A stretch of DNA of 64,000 nucleotides from contig JAPQWV010000124.1 of the NCBI GenBank assembly GCA_027422505.1, positions 868,001 to 932,000 of the forward strand, written 5' to 3'. The translations under genes were made by a program, and so were the position numbers. Under the pieces are notes generated by a model. The model was not told the origin of the DNA. It saw nothing but the letters and a program-made list of their open reading frames with translations, and searched no databases. Every line of letters starts with the position of its first letter. Position 1 is the stretch's first letter. The DNA is from Craterostigma plantagineum (lineage: Eukaryota > Streptophyta > Magnoliopsida > Lamiales > Linderniaceae). This document shows, one piece after another, positions 1 to 11,639 of this stretch.

Positions 1-158
1 CAAGGGGAATCGAATTTCTCGAACTTTGCGGGTTTGAAAAAATCGAAGGCGGTGAATATCTGTATTTGCCGAGAGACAAAGTTGATATGGCTGTAATTCA
101 TTCTGCGGGGAATGAGTTGAACAGCGCCATAAACAACCCGTTCTTCGGAGTTCTTTAA
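1..158 (+). CDS. C-terminal end of a PUB-domain protein, PUX2-like (partial)
   Basis: The window opens inside a plus-strand coding exon that reads in frame to a TAA at 156-158. About 52 residues are visible; they contain LPRDKVDMAVIHSAG and end NNPFFGVL. This matches the end of the PUB/PUG domain, a p97/CDC48-binding module that closes plant UBX-domain protein 2 (PUX2). The family links CDC48 to ubiquitin-dependent extraction of proteins. The N-terminal UBX and zinc-finger parts would lie upstream of the window, so the PUX2 assignment rests on this tail alone. Another PUB-domain protein such as a peptide N-glycanase relative is possible but fits less well. The neighbouring J-domain gene is convergent. 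Confidence 0.6.
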   Translation, partial: RGIEFLELCGFEKIEGGEYLYLPRDKVDMAVIHSAGNELNSAINNPFFGVL

Positions 159-678
159 TCTCTTCCTTCCTCACACATCTATCTATCTGAGAAATGACTC
201 CATCACCATGGATGTCTTTTAATACTGAAACTGTTGAAATGTATTTCATGAAATGCATAGACTGTTTGATGTTTATTAAGTTTTATCTCTATGTAGTTGA
301 AGCGAATAAATCAAATTTGGATACTGTCAACTTTGACGATGCAATACTTGGTTATTTTTTGAGCCAAAAGACACACGATTGATACAAGATATTTGAGGTT
401 AGAATTTTTATTTATATGATGGGCAATATTTGTCAATACAATATACAATCTTCTTACATACATGTAATGTTAGTTACGTATGTAAGCCTTACTAGGGTTG
501 GAAACTCAGTGCTCCTTCCCTTAAGGGAGAAAAGGATTAAACGATGGATGAGCCTCCTTTTGTCTTCTGTAAGCCCTGACACCATACAAAGAGTAAACAA
601 AACACAGCATTAGACACAAAGTGAGCTGATAGTTCTAACCCGAAAATATATGTAGTCGTCGATGTATATCGTTTTTCA
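159..678. other. Intergenic: 3' flanks of two convergent genes
   Basis: This 520-bp interval separates the stop codons of the PUB-domain gene (+) and the J-domain gene (-). It is AT-rich and holds only short chance ORFs. It presumably contains both 3' UTRs. No repeat or RNA gene was recognised. Confidence 0.5.
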
Positions 679-1794
679 TTACCTAGAAGCAGTTGAGCCC
701 CCGAGAGCAAATGCACTGGCAATTATAAAAAGGAAGGGAACAGATGCAAGTGCAATGTTTCTTCGACCTCCTCCACTCGTCCTTGGAACCCCAGTTCTCA
801 CCACCCGACTACTGTTGTATGAAGCTGATGCAAAAAACGAATATCGATGCTAAGGATGCAAAGTATGAATGATTGCATTGAAGCCACGAAAAGAGAAAGG
901 GGAAAATACCTGCTCGTAAACCTTGACCACCTGCCCCTGAAAGAACAATCACGTAATCTGTGAGCTGCTGCACATAGACCATTTATACACCGATGAATTT
1001 ATTATGCATGCATGAATGGTGCACCACTGAGTGTATATATACATATATATGTATATGTAGATGTATTTGCTTGAATGGCCTGCCTAGGGAGGGAGGGGCA
1101 TTTTTATGTTCGCCATTTCTTACACTACAGCAACAGCCATTACATTATGGTACCATTCTGTGATCACTGAACATTTCTGGACCGAAAAAAAAAGGATAGC
1201 AGCTATTTTGAGGCTTTTAGGTGGCAACACTAGAGAAGCAATCAATCAACTAATTAGCCAATGCACTACAACTCTCAATTCGTTTGAATAACTAACGAGT
1301 GAAAAAGGAGGTGATTGCTCTATAGATTCAAAATGGAAATGATATCATATAAGGAAGAGCAACGCATGATTGAGCAGCAAAAAACATCATATCGAATCGA
1401 GGTTTTTACCAGAGCTCAGCAGGGTATAAGCTTCTGATACCTGCCATAGGATCATTTGTTTCCTCAGCAGTTAAGAACAACAAGGGTTTCATGCCGCAGA
1501 ACCGAAAATGAAATTAGGTTAAATCTTTCTCACCGACCAATTTGAATTCGGTCTCGGCCGCAGCTTTCCCATGAGCAGGAAATCGATCGGGGTGGCATTC
1601 CCAAACTTTGTTCCTGAAAGCAGCTTTAACCTGCGAAAAAATCATTCGTTCATTCCCTCCTCAGTCCAATTTCAATTCAATTCGGTTCGATTGGGACGAC
1701 GACAGTAATGAATTTGAGCTTAGTTAACCTGAGAAGGAGAGGGACGAGACCGAGGACCAAATCCCAGCAGAATCTTCGCCTCCTCAGCTTGCAT
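679..1794 (-). CDS. Small J-domain (DnaJ-type) co-chaperone, membrane-tail type
   Basis: Exon 1 (1794-1729) starts MQAEEAKILLGFGP. Exon 2 (1630 to about 1538) contains the J-domain signature HPD in VWECHPDRF, the motif that stimulates HSP70 ATPase. Exon 3 (about 1440-1410) encodes VSEAYTLLSSG, helix IV of the J domain. A short exon lies near 914-940. The last exon (849-679) carries RVVRTGVPRTSGGG and the hydrophobic stretch ALASVPFLFIIASAF, a likely C-terminal membrane anchor. The order matches a plant family of short J proteins with a C-terminal transmembrane segment. With canonical splice sites the small exon leaves the last exon one base out of frame. Either a microexon or boundary is misjudged or an indel is present. 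No specific client is inferred. Confidence 0.7.
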
Positions 1795-2562
1795 ATCGAT
1801 CGATCGGTGCTCCGAGCTTTACGTATTCCTAATTCTTGAATTTACTGACCGACATTAACTACTCACCAAAATCAGTACTTTGTTATGATTCGTAGTTGAT
1901 CACCTAAAGCCTAATTATGTCGACGAAATCTGTGGTTCAGAAGCATACACCATGGTACATTTATAGGAGACAATTCGAGGAAATCGTCACTTTTAACATG
2001 GTTTTTTTTTTTTTGAAGAGTAACCTCTGTGGACAGTTGACCCGATTCGTGTGGGTCGGGTCATCCACCCTCATTACTCAGATCGAACCCGTTTTGGGAG
2101 ATGAAAGCGGGGCCCCATCAAAAGTTTCTTGAATGCTACTGTTCTGTTGCTCGTGACGCAGATTTAATTGTTGAATTAAATCACGAAAATTGTAATATGA
2201 TTCGCAGTTTCGCACCAAGAGGAAGAAGAAAGGGGGCAGAAAAAGTAGCTATTTTTATATGTTTTTTCTTTTTTAAGGTTTTGCTAAATCAAATCTCATC
2301 TCGTCATCTTTTTATACTCCTATTTGTCAAACAATTCTTAAAAAGCGGAGTCATAAGTGCATGTAGGAAGGAACCTGTCTCAGCCATCCATCCATGAGCT
2401 CCCTTTTCTTTTTCATCTCATTCAATAGAATATATTATTACATTTACGTAATCGATTGATTGTCGGGAGTATTTTGGGTTGCGAGGGTTTGCCTTTACCT
2501 TCGCTGGCAGTGAATAGAAGAGCACTCTGTCTTATTAGCTGGATTAAATCTACTGAAAAAAG
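1795..2562. other. Intergenic between divergent J-domain and transporter genes
   Basis: This 768-bp AT-rich stretch lies between divergent start codons and should hold both promoters. Several T-runs are present, but no clearly placed TATA box and no repeat were identified. Confidence 0.45.
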
Positions 2563-4487
2563 ATGATCAAATGGAAGGAATTTTGGAGCAAGAATACGCT
2601 GATTGGCCTCAGTTTGGGACAGTTTCTATCCCTTCTTATCACTTCCACTGGCTTTACCTCCTCTGAACTCGCCAAGAAAGGTTCTTCTTTTTTTTCTGAT
2701 TCTTTCCCTTTGTCCATTCCATATGATTAGTAGTGATGGATGATTACCTTGAATCTTGATTATTATTACTGTTCTGGGCTTTACTCGGTTTTTTGCCGTG
2801 GCTGTATTCTTGTATAAGTGATTGATTAGCTTTTCCATGGCTTCCATCCCTCTCTCTCTCTCTCTCTCAACATTTCACCGTATTTTCCAGGAATTAATGC
2901 ACCAACTTCCCAGTCCTTCTTCAACTACGTCTTGCTTGCTTTGGTGTATGGAAGCATTATGCTCTACAAAAAGCAGCCTCTCAAGGTCATATGATCAACC
3001 TTGCCATCGTTATTACATTCGATTTCCTCTTTCAATCTATTAACGCAATATTTACACCCCCCTTTCCAAGCAGGCCAAATGGTACTACTATCTCCTACTC
3101 GGGCTGGTCGACGTAGAAGCCAACTTTCTCGGTAAGTCACCATTATTGCAAGAACTCTTAAAAACCTCTCTCTGTATCGCATCATATTAGCAATTGGGAC
3201 AACCTAGGAATGTTTTTCTTTTTCTTTTTCGTCTGATAAGTGGTGAAGGCATATCAGTACACTTCGATCACAAGCGTGATGCTTCTCGACTGCTGGGCTA
3301 TACCTTGCGTACTTTTCCTCACTTGGTTCTTTCTCAAGACAAAGTACAAATTCAAGAAAATCGCCGGCGTTGCAGTTTGCATTGCTGGCGTCGTCGCCGT
3401 CGTCTACTCAGACGTTCACGCTGACGAAAGAGCGAGTAAACACTACGAATCGAAGATATGTTCTATATTCGTTTTATAAGTTCAAATTAATCTCTTTGAC
3501 ATCTCTCTCTCTATAGGTGGAAGCAACCCTCTTAAAGGAGACTTGCTTGTAATAGCAGGGGCAACTCTGTATGCTGTTAGTAATGTCAGTGAGGTAAGGC
3601 GCCTAATGAACGAACGCTGAGACGAACGGTTTTTTTTATAAGTCGCAGTTGTAAATCTCGGGCCTTAGATATCGAATCGAAGCTAATTTTGACTATCGTC
3701 GTTCTTTCTGATCTTAGGAGTACTTTGTAAACAGCGCCGACACGATTGAACTCATGGCGTTCTTGGGACTGTTTGGCGCAGTCGTCAGCGCAATTCAAAT
3801 GTGTCCCTCCCTTTCGTCTTCTCGTCTGTTTTTTTTTTTTGCAAAATTTACGGGGAGAAAAAAAGCGTAAAATTGACGCATATTATATATATATACATGC
3901 AGAGGCGTAATCGAGCGAAACGAGCTCGAATCCATCAAGTGGTCTGCAGCGGCGGTAATAAACCAATATATGATATCTTTTCTTCTCCCCTATCAGTTAA
4001 TTATTCGTATGGCTATCGATTTTTCTTTTCTTTTGCTTCAGACGCTTCCTTTCGTCGGCTTTTCGCTGGCCTTGTTTCTGTTTTACTCGGGCGTTCCTAT
4101 CTTACTCAAGGTGCACATGTTAATCACTTTGTCTTTTTTTTTTCAGTAAAAATCCGATCTTGGAATTTTCGATCTATATTCATGCCATTGTAATAACCTC
4201 AATTTTTCGCTTAATTCGTTGCAGATCAGCGGAGCGGCGATGCTGAATCTTTCGCTGCTGACTTCTGATATGTGGGCCGTTTTAATTCGAATCTTCGCCT
4301 ACCGTGAAAAGGTTCGTCCTTTTTTCGCGCAGAGAAAGTAATAGCAAAGCGCACATACGAAAAAGATGGAATTTTTTTCTTCCTTTTTCGTTCTTTTTTG
4401 GTTCCGCAGGTTGATTGGATGTACTATGTCGCCTTCGCTGCTGTAACCGGCGGGCTCATCATTTATTCCGGGTATTCTCCTAACTAA
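2563..4487 (+). CDS. SLC35F1/F2-like (DUF914) membrane transporter
   Basis: Ten exons join in one frame (2563-2680, 2891-2985, 3074-3131, 3241-3435, 3517-3593, 3718-3800, 3903-3954, 4042-4110, 4225-4311, 4410-4487) to give 303 residues. The start MIKWKEFWSKNTLIGL leads straight into the first of about ten hydrophobic segments. Recognisable family stretches are LITSTGFTSSELAKKG, YYLLLGLVDVEANF, YQYTSITSVMLLDC, GGSNPLKGDLLVIAGA and the C-terminal GGLIIYSGYSP. The length and segment count fit the SLC35F branch of the drug/metabolite transporter superfamily, multi-pass proteins of endomembranes whose substrates are poorly known. All junctions are GT-AG and no lesion is visible. The substrate cannot be deduced from sequence. 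Confidence 0.9.
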
Positions 4488-4740
4488 TTCGACCCGACCC
4501 AACCCGAACCCACCCATTTCCGCCCGGGGGGTTGTTGATTGTATTGATCAAAATGCAGTATGAATATAAATAAAGGAGCCCCTCCTCATCATTGTTAATT
4601 TTATCTCGCTTTACATTTTTTGTTCAATGGTGTCAAGTGAAGGTATACCCTTTAGGATTAGATCTTAGAAATCAAGAATAAATTCACATTTATATGTAAT
4701 ACATACATATATATATATATATATATAATATATATATATA

Positions 4741-5127
4741 GAGGTTTGCTATGGTGCCCACCTACCGTGAGCAACCACCGTGAGCACCATAAGCAAATCT
4801 CTCAATTGTTTGCTTTTTTTCGATTCTCAACGACGCCAACACCTCCGTAAACCCTCTCATATCCATTGCTAACCTAAATCACCATCTCAAACACGTTAAT
4901 TTTTAAGAAAATTCATTATTTCGTATTCACTGTTGGCGAAGTACCGAGGTGATGATTTTCTTAAAAATTAACGTGTTTGAGATGATGATTTAGGTTAGCA
5001 ATGGATATGAGAGGGTTTACGGAGGTGTTGGCGTCGTTGAGAATCGAAAAAAAGCAAACAATTGAGAGATTTGCTTATGGTGCTCACGGTGGTTGCTCAC
5101 GGTAGGTGGGCACCATAGCAAACCTCT
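4741..5127. mobile_element. Near-perfect palindromic (foldback) MITE
   Basis: The left arm (from about 4741 to 4915) and right arm (about 4953-5127) are reverse complements over roughly 175 bp with very few mismatches, separated by a loop of about 40 bp. The ends read GAGGTTTGCTATGGTGCCC and its complement. The element lies between (TA)n tracts on both sides, consistent with insertion into a TA-rich target. It has no coding capacity. A diverged relative occurs at 53204-53581. It is a non-autonomous foldback DNA transposon; the superfamily is undecided. Confidence 0.85.
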
Positions 5128-5643
5128 ATATATATATATATACATATTTGCATTGTAGGGGTGATGATGCAGATATAAACAGGGACAAGCATTTGGATGA
5201 GGAAGCTGGATAATATAATACTATGAGTGAGGTTGAGGCCATGCCATGCAATTTTGACACGTGATTTTTCTTTTATTTATATGTAGGGTTTTGGGAAAAA
5301 CGATTCCATTATATGAATAACAAATGCATAGATCCTTCCTGGATTGCATTTGTTATGGATATTTAAGAAAAAAGGAATTTTTTTTGTTCTCGCCACCAAT
5401 TGACCAATGTATTGTAACGAATAACGACCTCAATTTCTTCTGTCACTTTCACCGATAGGGTTTATGTCAATTTGTGTATTATAATGTAAATAAATAGTAC
5501 TCCTATTTGTTTAAAAAAAGTAACGGTAAATTTCAAGAAATTCTATGTAACGACGTTGAACGGCGACAATCGAGTGAGATCGTGATACGTGGGCGAGCTT
5601 TCGAGGCATAGCATAAATCATATTTCCGTAACACACGGCGGAG
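5128..5643. other. Intergenic, upstream region of QTRT2
   Basis: This 516-bp stretch starts with a (TA)n tract and ends at the presumed QTRT2 start codon. It is AT-rich and likely includes promoter and 5' UTR. No defined element was recognised. Confidence 0.4.
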
Positions 5644-8600
5644 ATGAAATTTCGGGTGAAGGGGCTGAGCAACGGCGTGGCTCGGGCAGGAATAATGGAG
5701 GTTTCGGGCAGCGCGTGGAGACGCCGGCGCTGCTCCTAACCACCCGCAAAGGGCTGCCCGCTTTTATCTCGCCTGACCTTCTCTCGGCCATCGACTCTCG
5801 TATGCTGCAGTTCAGCCCACTTCACTTGTACGTTTTTAGCTTGTTAACGTTTTTATTTACAATGCAGATGAGGTGTTTGATGTTTTGTGCGGCTCACTTT
5901 AATCGTAATAGTCAACTTGCTGAATATTTATACAGTATCTCCTTTTGTAACTAACTGGGAGAATAACTTATTTGAATTTGTATTAAATGCTAAATCAACA
6001 ACCCAAACCACAAGCAAGTATCTGGCTAGCACACTTTGGTTGAGCGTCTAATGATTGTAGCTTCAGCTAAGTTGGTCTATGCATTTCCATTTCGTTTTAT
6101 TACAAGAAAAAATGCTAAATTTGCAGTTTAGAAGGGATATCGCTGAAGACAATTTCACAAGTAGGAGGCTTGCACCATTTGCTCGGCCTGAAAGAACATG
6201 TCTTCGCTGCAGTTCCTAGGGACTCAATTCTATCTCTGCCCGACTATCAAGGTGCTAATAAGAATGGAGCTTCCTTTCAGACACCATGTGGTCGAGCCCT
6301 GGTATAGTCTTACATATTTCATGCTAATATATACTACCAGGCATATTGTTAGCTTACGCAACTGTGGTATGATGGGTTTTCATTTAACATTTTTCATTTG
6401 CTCCCTAACCCATTGATGTTTGAAGATTAAACCAGCAAACTACATGGAAATGATTTCTGCAATGAAGCCTAACATGTGGACCACGTTGGCCGATGAAGTT
6501 CCTGCCTGGGTTTCTCACAAGAGAAACACTGCCTCTGTTGATCGAACTATCAGATGGCTCGATGATTCTTTGGCGTTCCCTACCAGTGTAAGTACCAGAG
6601 TATACTGTTTTACTATATTTTTCTTGGTATAAGTAGCTGAGAGGAATTGAATTGGGGGCATATGAAAGTCAATACTCTGGCTGGGGATGTATTTGCAATT
6701 TTTTGGGACTGCTACCCATCTTGATGAACGTATGTATATCTGTGTTTTAGCATGTTCTAATTTCATGTCTTAACTCATAGGCAGGTGGAGCTGTATTTGG
6801 GTCCGTAGTAGGGGGCTCCGATCTTGAGGAACGGAAACGCTGTGCACTAGAAGTTGCAAAACGGAATGTTTCAGGTGTTTATAATATTGTTTTAAACTTT
6901 CTGGCTTTTACATTTCTATATGAACAAGCGCTGAGGAAACTTAAGCTGGTTTTTTTTAGGCAAAGAATATTTCGTTTAGTTTCTAAAAGAATTTTCAGGC
7001 CAAACCATTTTTAGTTGATGTCAAATCATTCAGTTTTCAATTCGATGCGTCTTATGTCTGTTGTTGGGGTCACTAACAGCTATTTTCACGGCTAATTCTT
7101 TTTTAGAGTTTCGGCAATTCGGACTAGACTTTTCTCTTCGTGTGGTGCCTAAATCAGGATTATCTAGTTCCACACTGATAAAATATATATGATTCAGGAT
7201 TCTACATTGGGGGCTTTGGTCTTGGAGAGAACGTTGATGATCGCTCTGCTCTTCTTAGAGCAACTACAGTATGATTTATATTCAAATTCTTGATAGCTTG
7301 TATTTTAACCACAGACCACAGTGCAAAATATTACTAAACGTGGTTCTCCCCCATGCCAATTTGCTTCATAAAATGTAAACCTCGTAACTAAGTAGCATTG
7401 TCAACTTTTTGGAATATGTGAATAGGAGAGAAGAAAAAGCATACTTTTCACTTACAAAGTGACATCACCAAATTCCAGATTTTGTGTCTCCACGGAGAGC
7501 TTGAGCATAAGACTAACATAACACTGCAGTGAGAGCTTTTAATGAAATAATGTGCATTGTGTAATTTATTTGCTCGTTCGTTGTCTTAAAATGATGTCGT
7601 TCTAGAGTCGTTGATTCATTTTCTTCTGCAATTTTGTCTAAAGGAACATTTACCAGAAGATAAGCCAAGACTCATCTGCGGACTAGGACTTCCTGGTACT
7701 TACTGGTTATATCTGTGTTTTGTTGCGAGTATTTTGTGTCCCGTGTCTGAGCGACAAATATCCATCGATTGCATATACACATACCTTTATATCACCAAAT
7801 CTACCTCAACTATAATACAAAGGATGAAGTGAAGATAGATCTTTGTTTTTTTGCTCTAAATCCATGATTGAATCTTCCTCCTTTTTACTTCACTCTATTC
7901 TCATCCATTTTGCAGAGGAAGTGCTGCAAGGTGTTGCTGCTGGCATCGACCTCTTTGACTCCACGTACGTATGCTGATGAATCGAATAATTTCCACCAAT
8001 AATAATTTTGATACTACATGTTGCTAAATGCAAATTTTTTATGCATGGTTGGTTATTCACGTTTTTATTTTTGAAGATATTTATACCATCTCACACTTGG
8101 TGGCTTCGCCCTGGCATTCCCTTTTAAGAATAATACTGAGAAACATGGCTCCAATGATCAGTGGCAGCAAAGTAATATCGGCGGAGATGGCACAAAGATC
8201 AACCTAAAAGCAACCATATACAGGTTTTTGCCATTTTCTTGAGCTAAGCCTAGTATGTTCTGTTTGGGAATGAACAAAAAGAAACATTTTTTTTGGTTTT
8301 CTATATCATCATCTGCCATTGGTAAAGTTTTACTTGATACTTTGTTTTAACAGAAAAGACACTAACCCTATTCTCGCCGGCTGTCGATGCTACACTTGCC
8401 AGAACCACACAAAGGCTTACATAAACCATCTGCTCAACGTCCACGAAATGTTGGCTCACATCTTACTCGAAATGTACGTGCATATATTCTACGCTTCAGC
8501 GATTTGTTTCTTTTGTCGTTATTTCTTCCGTTCAATAATACACGATACTCAAATATCGATATGCAGCCACAACACACATCACTATCTCGAGTTCTTCAAG

Positions 8601-8708
8601 GCTATAAGGGAGGAGATCGACAGAGGAACTTTCGAAGACTTCCATCGAGCTTTCGTTGAAAACAGGCGTGAGCGTACTTTTACCGCCGCAGATCCAATCC
8701 CATGTTGA
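5644..8708 (+). CDS. QTRT2: Queuine tRNA-ribosyltransferase accessory subunit 2 (one frameshift in exon 1)
   Basis: Exons read MKFRVKGLSNGVARAG, ETPALLLTTRKGLPAFISPD, LHHLLGLKEHVFAAVPRD, GGFGLGENVDDRS, EVLQGVAAGIDLFDST and CRCYTCQNHTKAYINHLL, ending DPIPC at 8708. This is the TGT-like fold. The Cys-x-Cys-x2-Cys cluster plus the later His (HNTHHYLEFF) forms the structural zinc site. In eukaryotes QTRT2 pairs with QTRT1 to exchange guanine 34 for queuine in tRNAs with a GUN anticodon; the accessory subunit is non-catalytic. The ATG at 5644 opens the correct N-terminus, but that frame stops after 31 codons. Family sequence resumes in another frame from about 5710, so one base is missing or extra near 5701-5716. 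All later exons are intact. An upstream in-frame ATG at 5589 gives an N-terminus unlike the family. Confidence 0.88.
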
Positions 8709-9035
8709 ATTCACACAGTTTAAAGTCCCAGGTTTGTCAAAATTCGTAGTGGGAAGCTTTTTTCTTACGAAATCGTTTTTAAGTTTTTCGCCTTGAAACC
8801 AATGTTAAATGCTCGACCGATCCCTTTCGTCTTCCTCACCGCTAGAGTTCGAGTTGCACTCAAGAGCACAGATTACTGCAAAAAATAAAAGCACATATAC
8901 AGAGCAACACTCGGAAGAAAACAAAGCAATTCAAATTGCTACTAGTAATAACTCACACACACTGCTTCTCTTATTTGCACGCATGGATTCGTTCATATTA
9001 ACAATCCTTATTACAGCCAGGATTCGTTCTTATGA
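8709..9035. other. Intergenic between convergent QTRT2 and chitinase-like genes
   Basis: This 327-bp interval lies between two stop codons on opposite strands and presumably holds the two 3' UTRs. Nothing else was recognised. Confidence 0.5.
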
Positions 9036-10481
9036 CTAAGAATCCCGAGAATAGGGCTGGTTGAAGGGAACTTGCTCGGCGCACGTCAGCACCTCGTGGG
9101 GCCCGGCCTGTTCCCTGCCTACGCCCATCAAGTCGAGGTAATGCTGATAGTGCGATATGATGTTGTTCATCTCATCCACGTCTCCCCTCCCACATAGGCT
9201 GTCCCCATGGAGGGCGTTGATGGTCGTCCCGAATCCCGGGACCCGCTTTCCCAGCGCGGTGTCGTTCTTCGTGGGCTTCCAATTCCCGACGAATGCGTCG
9301 TGGGCCGAGGGCTGTCCCTTCTTTGCGGGATTCATCCACGTGTGCATTGCAGCCTGGAACGCCAGCGTGGCGTTCTGCTCGAGGTACTCGGGGTGGTTCA
9401 GTAGGTCGACTTTGAGGGCTTGTCCGACTTTCCCGTAGTTGTAGTTCCTGAAAAAAAAAAAAAGAATCGGATCGTATATCATTTTGCGAGCGTGTTGCTG
9501 CATATGGTGATTAGAGCTGTCTGAACGAGCCGGCTCGAAGCCCGCCAAAATGTTGGGCTTAGGAAATGGGAAACGCTTCAAATCATCTGTCTCATAATCC
9601 ATGTCCCCCTAATCCCTATACATCCCGAACAATCAGAGCCATTGAATTTTAAATCTTGTGGTTCACAAATTTCTTTTTTTTTTTATTTTCTAATTCTTTT
9701 AATTCTATATTCCACGAAATCATAAAATCATCGTTATTTAATGTGATTTATATGATAAAAAAATAAACAAACACATCCAATATATTATTTGTTCTATGAT
9801 GATCAAATTTATATTCATATCTTATATTTTAGATAATCAAAAGAATCATTTTTATAAACTGTGACGAGAAATGGAACAAATAATGTGTGAAATGATTTAG
9901 CCGAGACATAGAGGTCTGCCCCATCCCTAAGGATGGCAATCAGAGCAATTACTGCGCCATCCCTAAGGATGGCAATCAGAGCAATTAGATTACTGATGAA
10001 TCTGAGTCTAGGCCTACTTAGACCACACATGTTACTGGACCATACTACCAAAGCCAACTATAACACAGGCCCGCTCTCTTTGCGGGCCTAAAAATCGGAC
10101 ATACCAGTAGATTGGCAGTGGACCGCGGCCGAAGTATTGGACTCCGGGCGTGCATGGATAGTCGTATTTGTAGTATTCGTCGCAGTAGTCTTGGCTCGGG
10201 CTCATTTCTTTGTTGTAACATAGGCCCCACGCCAATGGACCGCCCGTCGCCACGCCGTAGCCGCCTGCGTTCAGTGTCGGAAATTTTTTATTAGTACTCG
10301 AGATGATGATGCTTGAGAAAAATGGGCCCACCCGCCCATTTAGGTCCCCTCTTAAAGGGCTAGGTGGGCCGGGCTAGCCCGATGGACCTTCCTTACCCGT
10401 AACCCAAACGGACCGACCCGTTTCAACCCATTTTATATACACGTTATTTGCAACAAATTCATGCATGGAGAAAGTTGCCAA

Positions 10482-10535
<54 letters not shown>

Positions 10536-11570
10536 GCAAGGAAAAAAACATGACTGCATCCAGAAAAACTGAGTACAAATTGATGAATTTAATTGCTTCC
10601 ACGAAACACAAGAACAAAAACAGAGGAGCGGTAAGTAATTAAAACGAGTATAATATATGTATATATAGTATACTATATACTATACTATTTTATTAATCTC
10701 GAGGGCTTGGAAATTAAGCTTCATTAAAAATATTAATTAATAAAAAATCTGGCGGTACTTTTAATTACTATTTTTAGTTAGTCCACCTTTAAGACTATAA
10801 TAAAATTAAATATCATTATAATTCCTATTAGATAATTTAAGTTAAAATTTTAATATGATAATTTATATGTTGTAAGGCACGTATATTTGAGTGTGCAAAA
10901 GAACTAGTATATATAATTCGATAAAAAAGCAAATCTAAATGAAATTATATCTCAAAAAGATTGATTCGATGTGTCAACGAGCTGGAGGAAAAATCAGTTA
11001 TTAATATATAATCATTTTTAAGGATGATCAGCTTAATCAAGAAAATTAGCTCCCAGCAAAAGCTCAACGAACATAAAAGACAAACCATATATTTTCAATT
11101 ATATTTAAATAAGAAGGAAAAGAAGGAGGAAAAAAAAGAAGACATCGATTCTTACACGAAGTCTTTGCGCCGACGTGCCCAAGAAACGCCGCGATCTCCT
11201 TCATCTGCGTGAGCTTGCCGCCGGTGGTCCCAAACCCAAGAGGCTGGTAAACGGCCGCCGCCGTAATAAACGAGTGATAGTCCCAAAAACCCACGGCGTG
11301 AGCCACCGGCGTGTTCCTCTTCGCAAAGAGGTCTTCGAACTGATAAGTCTGAAAAAGATCGGAAATGGTATGGTTGCAGCAGTACTTGGACATTCCCTTG
11401 CATTCCCATCCTTGATCGCAGACCTTGGCGCCGTTCTTTAGGGTTTTCACTCTAATCTCTTTATTGTTTTCGCCGATTATAACATGAGACGACGACCCAT
11501 TATCGGCTAGGGTTGATGGGGTGTAGATTATTAGGAGGAGAAGAAAGAGGGCTTTGATGGGCATATCCAT
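9036..11570 (-). CDS. Chitinase-like protein (GH19, CTL1/POM1 type)
   Basis: Three exons (11570-11156, 10264-10105, 9447-9036) join in frame to 328 residues. The N-terminus MDMPIKALFLLLLIIYTPST is a signal peptide. Family hallmarks are KVCDQGWECKGMSKYCCN, FEDLFAKRNTPVAHAVGFWD, GYGVATGGPLAWGLCYNKEM, YFGRGPLPIYWNYNYG and the C-terminal GDVDEMNNIISHYQHYLD. This is the GH19 fold in the CTL1/CTL2 branch, in which the catalytic Glu of true chitinases is lost. Here too the HETTG-type catalytic motif is absent at the expected place. CTL proteins act in the cell wall, where they affect cellulose assembly and cell shape. A TATA box lies about 60 bp upstream of the start codon. Intron 2 contains a tandem hairpin repeat and intron 1 an (AT)n tract. 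Confidence 0.93.
9915..9986. repeat. Tandem duplication of a ~36-bp hairpin unit in the CTL intron
   Basis: Two adjacent, almost identical copies each contain the inverted repeat CCATCC-CTAA-GGATGG followed by CAATCAGAGCAATTA. They lie in intron 2 of the chitinase-like gene and could form small hairpins. There is no evidence of function. Confidence 0.75.
10484..10536. repeat. (TA)n microsatellite in CTL intron 1
   Basis: An almost pure TA/AT tract of about 50 bp, interrupted once by a G. It is intronic with respect to the chitinase-like gene. Confidence 0.9.
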
Positions 11571-11629
11571 GGAAGGAAGATGAAGCAATATGCAATAATA
11601 ATGAGCTAATATGTCGAAAGAGGAGATGC

Positions 11630-11638
11630 TTTATATAG
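11630..11638 (-). promoter_or_regulatory. TATA box of the chitinase-like gene
   Basis: On the minus strand the sequence reads CCTATATAAAG about 60 bp upstream of the CTL start codon, a normal distance for a plant TATA box with a short 5' UTR. Confidence 0.65.
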
Positions 11639-11639
11639 G

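Noticed and set aside
3801..4193. 130-residue ORF within the SLC35F gene
   Set aside because: It runs across an intron and reads exons 7 and 8 in the wrong frame.
5589..5700. Upstream start for QTRT2 at 5589
   Set aside because: It is in the downstream frame but gives an N-terminus unlike the family, while the 5644 ATG gives MKFRVKGLSNG as expected.
9448..9602. Apparent N-terminal extension of the last CTL exon (MDYETDDLKRF...)
   Set aside because: It reads through intron sequence. The acceptor TTTCAG|GAACTAC at 9447 joins exon 2 in frame, giving the family sequence.
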